Source: Roseivirga ehrenbergii (GTDB taxonomy: Bacteria > Bacteroidota > Bacteroidia > Cytophagales > Cyclobacteriaceae). From it: a stretch of DNA of 64,000 nt. Position 1 is the stretch's first letter; every line of letters begins with the position of its first letter. The notes under the pieces are model-generated. The model had not been told where the DNA came from. It saw only the letters and a program-made list of their open reading frames with translations, and made no database searches. The translations under genes were made by a program, and so were the position numbers. The stretch lies in assembly GCF_001593005.1 (NCBI RefSeq), contig NZ_LQZQ01000045.1, forward strand, positions 186,001-250,000. The letters run 5' to 3'. Of the stretch, positions 1 to 8,004 are shown in pieces.

Positions 1-80
1 TATACCTTGATTTTATTAAGGAAAAAATGATAATTCCATGTAATTTATAAAAAAGTGAGTATGATTTGACTTTCAAAACG

Positions 81-123
81 GGTTATGTTTAACCGTAAAG
101 AACGCAAAGACCATCACTTACCG
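81..123. repeat. Dispersed intergenic repeat, copy A
   Basis: The stretch ggttatgtttaaccg followed by a caaagaccatcacttaccg segment recurs almost unchanged at 1031-1065, with a few extra bases here between the two halves. It lies outside any gene. It is probably a family of dispersed non-coding repeats; its role is unknown. Confidence 0.6.
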
Positions 124-307
124 CCATTCTGATGAGCCCGGAGTGTAACGAAGGGTGAAGTAAGAATCCGTCTGCTTATGGCGGTCGTGCAGACGCTCTG
201 AATTAGCTTTTTAAGGATTCAACGTTTCACAGAAAAGAATTAAAAAGAAGTAATGCCTTAAATTCAAATAATACCCATATCATTGTTTAATATATAAAGC
301 ATAGCGC

Positions 308-865
308 ATGAAAAAGTTGTTGATTTTATTCTTGTTTCCGATCCAAATCATGGCACAAGAACTTCCGGGTTCAGTAAAATTTTGGAATACATTACAAGCG
401 CATTGTGGAAAATCTTATGAAGGTGAAATCATTGCCGGAGGGGTAGAGGGAGATGGTTTTATGGGAGAGAAACTCGTAATGCATGTGCGTTCCTGTGAAG
501 AAAACACAATCAGAATTCCATTTTTTGTGGGAGAAGATAAGTCTCGAACTTGGGTTTTTACGATGACAGAAAACAAGCTAATACGTTTAAAACACGACCA
601 TAGGCATGAAGATGGTACCGAAGATAAAGTCACACAATATGGTGGGTTAAGCTCCAATACAGGATTGGCCAACATTCAGTTTTTCCCAGCAGATCAAGAA
701 ACTTCAGACCTGATTTCTTACGCCTCTAACAATGTTTGGTGGGTGACAGTAGATGACAAAAGCTTTACCTACAACCTAAAAAGGATTGGAAGTGATCGCG
801 TGTTTTCAGTAAAGTTTGACCTTACCAAAGAGGTGAGTACCCCAAGCGCCCCTTGGGGGTATTAA
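308..865 (+). CDS. Secreted protein of unknown function
   Basis: I do not recognise this 185-residue protein. The first 16 residues form a signal peptide with cleavage expected after the MA at 15-16 (next residues QELP), so it is probably periplasmic or secreted. The mature part is rich in beta-strand-type sequence and has two cysteines, near residues 33 and 63, that could form a disulfide. No membrane segment or known catalytic motif is seen. It stands alone between repeat-filled non-coding stretches. The initiator ATG sits directly before the signal sequence. It could be a small lipocalin-like or nutrient-binding protein, but that is a guess. Confidence 0.7.
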   Translation: MKKLLILFLFPIQIMAQELPGSVKFWNTLQAHCGKSYEGEIIAGGVEGDGFMGEKLVMHVRSCEENTIRIPFFVGEDKSRTWVFTMTENKLIRLKHDHRHEDGTEDKVTQYGGLSSNTGLANIQFFPADQETSDLISYASNNVWWVTVDDKSFTYNLKRIGSDRVFSVKFDLTKEVSTPSAPWGY

Positions 866-1030
866 GGGTTTTTGTTTTTTAACTGCAAAGAAAGCAGAGG
901 ATAATTTTGAGAAATACCATAATTGCCTGCGATAAGTCACCCTGTAAGGGTCTTTTTCAGTAACAAAAGGAGGTGACTTGTGAGTCGTGAAATTCCAAAG
1001 CCACGAAACCTACGGAATGACTTGAGAAAC

Positions 1031-1065
1031 AGGTTATGTTTAACCGCAAAGACCATCACTTACCG
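1031..1065. repeat. Dispersed intergenic repeat, copy B
   Basis: Second copy of the unit at 81-123: the ggttatgtttaaccgcaaag core followed by accatcacttaccg. Here the halves are adjacent, so copy A carries a small insertion or duplication relative to this one. Confidence 0.6.
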
Positions 1066-1300
1066 TCACCCCGAACTCGTTTCAGGGTCCGTTTGCTACT
1101 ATTGAAAACATCAGAACTTTAAAACTCGCACGGATGTCCGCCCTCGGGGGCGGTAGGTGGGGGATTTATGCTAAATCTTGACTTTAGAAACGCAGAAGTG
1201 ATTGACTTAAATAACGTGAAAAGATTCCTACGGAATGACGTGCTAAATGAGTTTGTTTCGCCTTGATCCGGAACTTCAGTATCAGCCTACTTTGTGTTAC

Positions 1301-1388
1301 TCCGTGCCCTTTGCGGTTTAGTAAACTGTGAGATTGCTTCACGTAGGTGCTTACACTTCAATGTGTATTTGCAGGTTTGCAATGACGG
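1301..1388 (+). repeat. Dispersed intergenic repeat, second family, direct copy 1
   Basis: The unit starts with ccctttgcggtttag, runs through gagattgcttcacgta, and ends with gcaatgacg. A second copy in the same orientation lies at 1561-1645 with similar spacing, and an inverted copy of its ends lies at 1443-1500. Confidence 0.65.
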
Positions 1389-1442
1389 TTGAGTAGGTGT
1401 TTATGGCACAAATGTTTGAGTTTTGTGGTGAGCCATCGGTCA

Positions 1443-1500
1443 CCGTCATTGCGATGAATTAGCAGCCGCTAGGCAAGAATTCAGAAGCAATCTCTTTAAT
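1443..1500 (-). repeat. Dispersed intergenic repeat, second family, inverted copy
   Basis: Read on the minus strand this gives gagattgcttc followed about 35 bases later by tcgcaatgacg, matching the two ends of the units at 1301-1388 and 1561-1645. The middle has diverged. Placed between two direct copies, it could let a transcript fold into large hairpins. Confidence 0.5.
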
Positions 1501-1560
1501 AAGCTATATGTACGCAGTTCAATTTGCAGTGTATGCATTTTATAAACTTTGCGAAGCTCC

Positions 1561-1645
1561 GAGTCCTTTGCGGTTTAGTAATCATTGAGATTGCTTCACG
1601 TAAGCTTCATCACTTCGATGTGCACTTGCGGGTTCGCAATGACGC
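1561..1645 (+). repeat. Dispersed intergenic repeat, second family, direct copy 2
   Basis: It matches 1301-1388 over its whole length, with scattered substitutions: cctttgcggtttag, gagattgcttcacgta, then a tail ending gcaatgacg. The internal part differs most. Confidence 0.65.
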
Positions 1646-1694
1646 TGCGAATAGACCTTTGCGGTTAAAGTAGTCATTCCATTTAATTACCTCA

Positions 1695-1742
1695 TTTGTA
1701 TTTCAATCTATTACTTATAACTTTGTATAACATACAATGTAT
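1695..1742 (+). promoter_or_regulatory. padR promoter with candidate PadR operator
   Basis: TTTG at 1695-1698 and TAACTTTG at 1718-1725 are separated by exactly 19 nt, a full match to the Bacteroidota promoter form TTTG-N19-TAnnTTTG. Just downstream, 1732-1742 reads ATACAATGTAT, an ATAC/GTAT inverted repeat of the kind PadR proteins bind, ending 5 nt before the padR start codon. This suggests autorepression of the padR-permease pair; the operator assignment is inference. Confidence 0.6.
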
Positions 1743-1747
1743 ATCTT

Positions 1748-2077
1748 ATGAAAAACAAGGGGCTAGGTGAGTTCGAAGAGTTGGTGCTTTTGGCAGTCTG
1801 TATTTTAAAAGGGGAGGCTTACGGCATTAATGTAAAACAGGAAGTAGAAAAGCACAGCGGTCGCTCCATACTTTTGGGGGCGGTGCACATTACCCTCTAT
1901 CGTTTGCAAGACAAAGGTTTGCTCAAATCTGAAATGGGCGGCAACACCGAAAAACGAGGCGACAGACGAAAACGCCTTTTTGAAGTCACTCCTTCGGGCA
2001 TGCGCCAATTAGAAGCCGCTCAAGATGTTCGCCAAAAAATGTGGCAATTGATTCCGCAACTTAATGCAGGTCACTAA
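1748..2077 (+). CDS. PadR-family transcriptional regulator
   Basis: This 109-residue protein is a single PadR winged-helix domain without the long C-terminal dimerisation helix of larger PadR proteins. Visible hallmarks are the N-terminal helix with LGEFEELVLLAV, the EAYG segment, the recognition region with LYRLQDKGLLKSE (about residues 50-63) and the wing with GDRRKRLFEVTPSG. PadR proteins usually repress transporter genes. Its stop codon overlaps the start of the downstream permease gene by one base (TAATG), so the two are translationally coupled. A good promoter and a palindrome lie upstream. A paralogous regulator of identical length starts at 14056. Confidence 0.92.
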   Translation: MKNKGLGEFEELVLLAVCILKGEAYGINVKQEVEKHSGRSILLGAVHITLYRLQDKGLLKSEMGGNTEKRGDRRKRLFEVTPSGMRQLEAAQDVRQKMWQLIPQLNAGH

Positions 2078-4809
2078 TGCCTAAGAAGAAATTCAATACG
2101 CCTAGATTCGCCAATTGGTTGGCAGCTAAGTGCATCAATAAAATGTACTTGGAAGAGTTTTTAGGGGACTTACAAGAAATTTACGAAGACAGAATGCTGG
2201 TCAAAGGCAAGCGGTATGCGCGGTTCATGTATTGGATCGATGCCCTCCATTTGCTTATAGGATTCTCTTCTTTTTCACTTTTCAAAACTCAAAGTAATAA
2301 CACCATGATGATCAAAAACATGTTTAAAATTGCCTGGCGGAATGCCATCAGGCAAAAGCAATTTACCGTGCTTAATCTGCTCGGTTTAATGATCGGAATC
2401 AGCATTTCGCTCACAATCGGTCTTTTCATTCACCATGAAACTACCTACGATACTTTTCTACCCGAGATAGATCGAGTGTATCGTGTTAACCAACCCAACA
2501 TATGGTCTGATTGGACCGCACAAATGTCGAATACTGGGCCCAATGTGGCGGTGGCTTTGCGAGAAGAATTGCCGGAATTCGAGGAAGTCACACGAATCAT
2601 GTCTTTGGGCTCACAAATCACCAATTATAAAGCCGAGGCTAAAAAGGACAAGTCCTTCGAGGAAAGTGCCTTTTTCGCTGTGGAAAACAACTTTTTCGAA
2701 GTTTTTCCTTTTGAGTTTTCAGAAGGAAATCCGAAAACGGCCATTGAAGCACCCAATAGTATGGTGATAACTCAAAGCACTGCCGAGCGCTATTTTGGTT
2801 ATGAAAGTGCCATAGGAAAAACGCTTGAAGTAAAACAATGGGATAATACCTGGCAAAGCTTTGTGGTGACGGGGGTTTTGGTGGATGTACCAAGTAAATC
2901 TCACCTACAGTTTGATGTTTTAGTGTCGCTGAACAGCTACCAAGCCCAAATGGACCGTGACGGTTGGAAATGGATTTGGACGGCTTTTGGTACTTATGCA
3001 AAGGTAAATGACGGTACGAATATGGCTGCCTTGAGTGATAAGATTCAGGCGATTCCCCCTAAGTATGCCCCTGCAACCACGGAACGAATTTTCAACCAGA
3101 GTTTTGAAGAATTTACGGCTGGTAATCCTTGGAAATTGACTTTACAGCCTGTAAAGGAGATTTATTTGTCGGAAGAGCCTCCATATAATGCTTTTGGTCC
3201 TGTGGGTAATCCGCAAATAGTAAAGGTGTTTATGGCCATTGGTATTCTGGTCTTGGTGCTTTCCTGCATCAATTTTATGAACCTTTCCACGGCCCGTTCT
3301 TCCAATCGCGCCAAGGAGGTAGGCATCAGAAAAGTGCTGGGTTCCGAAAGGGGTACTTTGATCAAGCAATTCATCTTTGAGTCTACCCTGTTTGTGGTGG
3401 TAAGCACAGTGGCAGCGCTCTTTATTGTCAATTCATCTTTGAGCTGGTTCAATGCTATTTCGGGGAAAGAATTACTGCTTACACCTTATTTAAGCCAACC
3501 CGCTTTTATTGCGGTGCTACTGGTTTTCGTTTTACTCTTGGGTTTTATTGCAGGCAGTTATCCCGCTTTCTATCTATCTTCTTTCAAACCGATTCAGGTA
3601 TTGAAAGGTAAAATGAGCGCAGGCTTTAAGGGGAAGGGCATTCGAAATGGGTTGGTGGTTTTTCAATTCACCATTTCCATGACGCTGATTATTTGTACTT
3701 TCTTCGTACAAAAACAGCTGAATTATACTTCGAACTTAGACTTGGGCTTTGCCAAAGAGAATGTTTTGCAAATCGGCAATATTGAGCAAATGGGCTTCGA
3801 TACCGAACGCCTAAAGACTGGGTTGGCCACTATGCCAGCCTTTACCAAAGTAGGAAAATCCTTTGGTGTACCGCCTTATGTTGACTCGGGTGATCGGTAT
3901 AAATCTACGGAGCCAGAGGCACCTGTGGTAGCTTTGAGCAACTTACGTGTAGAAGCGGATTACCTGGATGTATTGGGCTTAGAGTTTTTGGCAGGTCGTA
4001 ACTTTGATCAAGCACTGACCACCGATCAATACAAAGTGATTTTGAATGAGGAGGCTGTAAAAGTATTGGGTTGGGGAGGAGATGATCCGACTGGTGCCGT
4101 AGGTCAATTTGTGGCTTTGGCATCGGGCAGCGAGGATAAATTTGAGGTGATTGGTGTGGTGAAAGATTTCAATTTCAACAGTGTTCGTCAAGAAATTGCG
4201 CCTCTAATTTTCATTAATATTGACAATGATAAGGTATGGGATTATGGCGCTGGTCTTTCTTTCTATTCTATGCGTTTGAATCCTCAAGTTGTCGCCAGCC
4301 CTGAAGATTTACAGGCTGTACTTGAACAAGTTGAAGCAAGTATTAAGGAGGTGGATGCTACTATTCCTTTCGAATACAGTTTTCTGGATGAAGATTTTGA
4401 AAACACATTTCAGGAAGAAAGCCGAATGAGTTTGGTGCTCAATATTTTTACTGTAATGGCCTTAATCATCGCCTGTTTAGGCTTATTCGGTTTAGCTGCT
4501 TTCTCTGCCGAACAAAGGCTGAAAGAATTGGGGATTCGTAAAGTGTTAGGTGCGAAAATTTCAGAATTGGTGATGTTGTTTTCTTCTGAATTCACCAAGC
4601 TATTTTTAATTGCCATGTTATTGGCATCACCTATTGCTTACTTCTTAGTTGATCAATGGTTGAGTGATTTTGCTAACCGTACGCCTATTCATATTTGGGT
4701 GTTTGCGGTGTCTATGTTAGGCACCTTGGCCATCGCCATTGGAACGATTAGTTACCAGTCGCTTAGGGCTGCCCACAAAAATCCGGTGGATACTTTAAGG
4801 AGTGAGTAA
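2077..4809 (+). CDS. FtsX/MacB-type ABC transporter permease with N-terminal prefix domain
   Basis: This 910-residue inner-membrane protein begins with a roughly 75-residue prefix (LEEFLGDLQEIYEDR region) seen in PadR-linked permeases. A first membrane segment follows near residues 96-118, then a MacB-type periplasmic core domain. The first FtsX block lies near 385-510 and carries KEVGIRKVLG. A second periplasmic region and a second FtsX block near 790-905 (KELGIRKVLG) complete it, for about eight membrane helices. No ATP-binding cassette is fused or adjacent, so it must borrow an ATPase or work without one. It is coupled to padR by a one-base overlap. The family often exports peptides or acts as a mechanical transducer; the substrate is unknown. 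Confidence 0.88.
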   Translation: MPKKKFNTPRFANWLAAKCINKMYLEEFLGDLQEIYEDRMLVKGKRYARFMYWIDALHLLIGFSSFSLFKTQSNNTMMIKNMFKIAWRNAIRQKQFTVLNLLGLMIGISISLTIGLFIHHETTYDTFLPEIDRVYRVNQPNIWSDWTAQMSNTGPNVAVALREELPEFEEVTRIMSLGSQITNYKAEAKKDKSFEESAFFAVENNFFEVFPFEFSEGNPKTAIEAPNSMVITQSTAERYFGYESAIGKTLEVKQWDNTWQSFVVTGVLVDVPSKSHLQFDVLVSLNSYQAQMDRDGWKWIWTAFGTYAKVNDGTNMAALSDKIQAIPPKYAPATTERIFNQSFEEFTAGNPWKLTLQPVKEIYLSEEPPYNAFGPVGNPQIVKVFMAIGILVLVLSCINFMNLSTARSSNRAKEVGIRKVLGSERGTLIKQFIFESTLFVVVSTVAALFIVNSSLSWFNAISGKELLLTPYLSQPAFIAVLLVFVLLLGFIAGSYPAFYLSSFKPIQVLKGKMSAGFKGKGIRNGLVVFQFTISMTLIICTFFVQKQLNYTSNLDLGFAKENVLQIGNIEQMGFDTERLKTGLATMPAFTKVGKSFGVPPYVDSGDRYKSTEPEAPVVALSNLRVEADYLDVLGLEFLAGRNFDQALTTDQYKVILNEEAVKVLGWGGDDPTGAVGQFVALASGSEDKFEVIGVVKDFNFNSVRQEIAPLIFINIDNDKVWDYGAGLSFYSMRLNPQVVASPEDLQAVLEQVEASIKEVDATIPFEYSFLDEDFENTFQEESRMSLVLNIFTVMALIIACLGLFGLAAFSAEQRLKELGIRKVLGAKISELVMLFSSEFTKLFLIAMLLASPIAYFLVDQWLSDFANRTPIHIWVFAVSMLGTLAIAIGTISYQSLRAAHKNPVDTLRSE

Positions 4810-4821
4810 AGGATAATTTGT

Positions 4822-4853
4822 ATCTCAGGTCTTATTCTTCTCAGATCTGAGAT
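4822..4853 (+). terminator. Hairpin after permease gene
   Basis: ATCTCAGGTC (4822-4831) pairs with GATCTGAGAT (4844-4853) through ten base pairs, one of them a G-U, around a 12-nt loop. The run of T after it is weak, so it may be a factor-dependent or partial terminator. Confidence 0.45.
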
Positions 4854-4914
4854 CCAAAATCATTTTATATATGGGAGGTATTTCTTAGCGAAGAGAGCGG
4901 TTTGTTCAATTGCT

Positions 4915-5406
4915 TTATTCAAAGAGATCATCTGTTACATAAAAATAAAACTCTCGAGTACGAGCTGTTCTATCGTCATCCCAAGGTCTAAATTTATTCC
5001 AAGCTTTGTAGGCGGATAAATCGATTTTGGCTTTGAGTGTATCCCCATCTATTATCTTGTAAATCCTCAAATAGTGAATTTTCGAGTTGAGTTCATCTGG
5101 CGTCATTGCGGTTTGGCTACCAAGAGAAATATGCTCTAGAATCTTATGTTTAGACCCACCACCATACTCATTGTCATATCGCTTTCCAAGTAATACAGAG
5201 TCGGCCTTTACGGTACTTAGAATCTTTAAATCACTATTGTCTTCGTTTTCGAAAATTTGATTTTCAGTGCTATATGAGATGTAAATCGTGTCTGGACTCT
5301 CATTTTGAATATATGCGGTTTGATCGGTATAAAGTATATCAGGGGATGTGTCTGTGCAGGCACTAAAAAGAAAAAGTGAGAAGCTAAATGCTATTATATT
5401 TTTCAT
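4915..5406 (-). CDS. Lipoprotein of unknown function
   Basis: The 163-residue product opens with a lipoprotein signal (MKNIIAFSF... FSAC), the lipobox cysteine being residue 17, so it is anchored in the inner or outer membrane facing the periplasm. The rest is polar with many aspartates and an isolated beta-type stretch (YIQNESPDTIYISYS). I recognise no domain. It is a single-gene unit, convergent with the permease gene and divergent from the exported operon starting at 5673. The start is the only ATG before the signal sequence. Confidence 0.7.
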   Translation of the reverse strand: MKNIIAFSFSLFLFSACTDTSPDILYTDQTAYIQNESPDTIYISYSTENQIFENEDNSDLKILSTVKADSVLLGKRYDNEYGGGSKHKILEHISLGSQTAMTPDELNSKIHYLRIYKIIDGDTLKAKIDLSAYKAWNKFRPWDDDRTARTREFYFYVTDDLFE

Positions 5407-5672
5407 TGAGTATAGTTATATCAGTGGTAAATATAATTATTGTATTTCTATTTATGTTAGTTTGAATAGATTGGCCTTCGATTTTTTCTAAATTGGCTAT
5501 ACAAGTTTAAGTGTGATAAATGGGGTGAGAAATTCTTTAGGTCAGAATTATCAATATATGCGGCTGCGATTTTCCTTTTAGACTGTACTTTTATTTTCAT
5601 TATGGAGGTCTTATCTTGTAAGGTGAGAGAGTTCATTTTTTGACTCATACTAGCTTTTCATAACCTTATAGA

Positions 5673-6647
5673 ATGAGATTTTTTTTACGCCTAAGCCTAA
5701 TTTTAGTTTGTTGCTTTTTTGTTCAGAGGACTGACGCTGAACAATTGGAGCAAAACCAATTTTCTAAATACAGTCAAAAAATTGCAGGCTCAGATTTAGT
5801 CATTCACATGGTCCCGATTACCGGAGGTCAGTTTAAGGCTGGAAGCCTATTGACTGAAAAGGGAAGAAAGGAAGATGAAGGGCCTGTTCATCAAGTTTCC
5901 GTAGATGATTTTTGGATGGGAAGCTACGAGGTAACCTGGGACCTGTTTGAGTTATTTTTGTATCGTGAAACCGACCATGAAATTTCGGAAGGAGATAGGG
6001 AAGTTGATATTCAAATCGATGGAATTTCTGGAGCAACCATGCCCTATGTAAATTTCAATAAGCCGGGTTATCCATTAATAAATGTGACCCAATACGCTGC
6101 TGCCACTTTTTGCAAATGGCTAAGTGCCAAAACTGGGCATTTCTACAGACTGCCTACTGAAGCAGAATGGGAATATGCAGCTAGAACCAATAGTGAAAAG
6201 GCATTTCCTTTTGAAGCTAATGCCATTGATGATTACGCTTGGCACAAAGGGAATAGTAGTGAAAATCTACAAAAGGGAGGCCTGAAAGCTTCAAATAAAT
6301 GGGGTTTGTATGATATGTATGGAAATGCATCCGAATGGGTTTTGGATAGTTACGACCCCAACTATTATAAAGAAATTGGGGGAGCTAAAAACCCAGTTCT
6401 ATTTACCGATGAATTATACCCAAGGGTAGTGAAAGGAGGCTCTTTTAAAGACGATATCGATAAATTAAGACCAGCAGCACGTGGTTTTTCTGACAAAAGC
6501 TGGAAAAAAAGAGATCCACAAATTCCTAAAAGCCTTTGGTGGTTAACTGATGCTACTCATGTTGGGTTTCGCATTGTAAGACCTAAAGTAGCTCCTCCTA
6601 AAGCTGAATGGGAAAAGTATTGGGGTAAACCTATTAAAGAATATTAA
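5673..6647 (+). CDS. Formylglycine-generating-enzyme-fold (SUMF1-like) exported protein, probably non-catalytic
   Basis: This 324-residue protein has a signal peptide (about residues 1-22) followed by one FGE-sulfatase domain. Visible family motifs are MVPITGGQFKAGS, the EWEYAAR motif, LYDMYGNASEWVLDSY, VVKGGSF and the closing GFRIVR. True formylglycine-generating enzymes need a cysteine pair in the C-terminal part; none is present here (the mature chain has only one cysteine, in FCKWL), and no sulfatase is nearby. It therefore probably uses the fold as a binding or structural module, as GldJ/GldK-type proteins do. The gene is first in a tight run with the oxidoreductase (10-nt gap) and the isomerase-like gene. 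Confidence 0.8.
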   Translation: MRFFLRLSLILVCCFFVQRTDAEQLEQNQFSKYSQKIAGSDLVIHMVPITGGQFKAGSLLTEKGRKEDEGPVHQVSVDDFWMGSYEVTWDLFELFLYRETDHEISEGDREVDIQIDGISGATMPYVNFNKPGYPLINVTQYAAATFCKWLSAKTGHFYRLPTEAEWEYAARTNSEKAFPFEANAIDDYAWHKGNSSENLQKGGLKASNKWGLYDMYGNASEWVLDSYDPNYYKEIGGAKNPVLFTDELYPRVVKGGSFKDDIDKLRPAARGFSDKSWKKRDPQIPKSLWWLTDATHVGFRIVRPKVAPPKAEWEKYWGKPIKEY

Positions 6648-6657
6648 TCGAAATGTT

Positions 6658-7995
6658 ATGAAAGACTTTACTGAAACAAACTTTACTACCAGAAGGAAAT
6701 TTCTTGAAACTACCGCACGAGTGGCAGGAACGGGCGCCTTGTTAAGCGCACTGCCCATTTCAATGAGTGCCTTTGTGGGCGGAGCAGCTGAAATTAAAGT
6801 AGCACTTGTAGGTTGTGGTGGAAGAGGCACAGGCGCTGCTTCCCAAGCCATTGAAGCCGATCCTGATGTGCGTTTGGTGGCCATGGCCGATGTATTTGCC
6901 GATCGACTTGAAGAAAGTTTTAAAGGCTTGTCTGCCAAATACGAAGGAAAGGGAAAGATAACAGTAACAGAGGCCTCTAAATTCACAAGTTTCGATGGCT
7001 ATAAAGAAGCCATTGATATGGCAGATGTGGTCATTCTAACAACACCACCAGGCTTTCGCCCCCAACATTTTGAATATGCAGTACAGCAAGGTAAGCATGT
7101 GTTTATGGAAAAACCCGTTGCTACCGATGTAGTAGGGATTAAGCGAGTATTGGAAGCAGGTAAGCTAGCCCGTCAAAAGAAGCTCAATGTGGTAGTAGGA
7201 CTTCAAAGGCATTATCAGAAGAACTATAGAGAAGTAGAAAAACTAATAAAAAATGGCAGTGTTGGCGATATCGTTTCGGGGCAGGTGTATTGGAACAGCG
7301 CAGGTGTTTGGACAAGGCCGCGCGTAGCAGGACAAACCGAACTTGAATACCAAATGCTCAACTGGTATTACTTCACTTGGATTTGTGGCGATCATATTTT
7401 AGAACAACACATCCATAACATAGATGTGGCCAATTGGTACATCGGTGCACGTCCAATTTCAGCGCAAGGTATGGGAGGGCGAGAAACTAGAATTGGAAAA
7501 GATACCGGCCACATTTTCGATCATCATTTTGTGGAATTTGTATACCCAGAAGGTCAAGTAATCTCTAGCCAATGCAGGCATCAGCGCGGATGTATGAACA
7601 GGGTAGAAGAGGTATTCCAAGGCACTAAAGGAAATATTACTGTGAACGGTGGAAACATTGGAATTGTAAAAGGTAGAAATGGTCAGTCCATTTTAAACTA
7701 CAATGGACAGAACGATATCAATCCATATCAGCAAGAGCATAATGAATTATTTGCGGCTATAAAGGCTGGAGAGCATCGTTTAGATGATGTTGATTATGGA
7801 GCTGAAAGTACCATGACTGCCATCATGGGCAGAATGGCAACTTACTCTGGGCAAGTGATTACTTGGGATGAAGCCATGGCCAGCGATTTAAAGTTAGTTC
7901 CAGATCTCAATTCATTTAATGATGAAGCCCCAATTTTACCTGACGCCAATGGAGTTTATCCTGCCGCTGTTCCGGGCAAAACCAGATTCTTTTAA
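6658..7995 (+). CDS. Tat-exported Gfo/Idh/MocA-family oxidoreductase
   Basis: The N-terminus has a twin-arginine signal (TRRKFLETTARVAGTGALL), so this 445-residue NAD(P)-dependent enzyme is likely folded with cofactor and exported. The Rossmann part starts at about residue 45 (IKVALVGCGGRGTG), with the family EKP motif (MEKPVATDVVG) near 155, followed by a C-terminal alpha/beta substrate domain rich in histidines (CGDHILEQHIHNIDVANW). The family oxidises or reduces sugars and cyclitols. Genes at 5673 and 8005 flank it with gaps of about 10 nt, so an operon for a periplasmic sugar conversion is likely. The substrate cannot be read from sequence. Confidence 0.9.
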   Translation: MKDFTETNFTTRRKFLETTARVAGTGALLSALPISMSAFVGGAAEIKVALVGCGGRGTGAASQAIEADPDVRLVAMADVFADRLEESFKGLSAKYEGKGKITVTEASKFTSFDGYKEAIDMADVVILTTPPGFRPQHFEYAVQQGKHVFMEKPVATDVVGIKRVLEAGKLARQKKLNVVVGLQRHYQKNYREVEKLIKNGSVGDIVSGQVYWNSAGVWTRPRVAGQTELEYQMLNWYYFTWICGDHILEQHIHNIDVANWYIGARPISAQGMGGRETRIGKDTGHIFDHHFVEFVYPEGQVISSQCRHQRGCMNRVEEVFQGTKGNITVNGGNIGIVKGRNGQSILNYNGQNDINPYQQEHNELFAAIKAGEHRLDDVDYGAESTMTAIMGRMATYSGQVITWDEAMASDLKLVPDLNSFNDEAPILPDANGVYPAAVPGKTRFF

Positions 7996-8004
7996 ATCTA
8001 GACT

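Larger units (their letters stand above)
866..1747. other. Gene-free stretch filled with repeats
   Basis: About 880 bases without a convincing gene. It holds at least four segments that recur within the window (1031-1065, 1301-1388, 1443-1500, 1561-1645) and an inverted pair AAGTCACC (934-941) / GGTGACTT (972-979). Its last 60 bases carry the padR promoter. The repeats resemble the short dispersed elements, ending in a gcaatgacg-type sequence, that are common between genes in Cytophagales. Confidence 0.6.

Noticed and set aside
2639-3001. Minus-strand frames inside the first permease gene
   Set aside because: Shadows of a long, well-supported coding region; no domain or start signal.
5457-5648. 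63-codon minus-strand frame between a lipoprotein gene and the exported operon
   Set aside because: It starts in the divergent region, has no recognisable domain, and its composition is not clearly coding; no ribosome site or promoter was seen.
5673-6647. Reading the FGE-fold protein as a sulfatase-activating enzyme
   Set aside because: The catalytic cysteines are absent and no sulfatase gene is present in the window.
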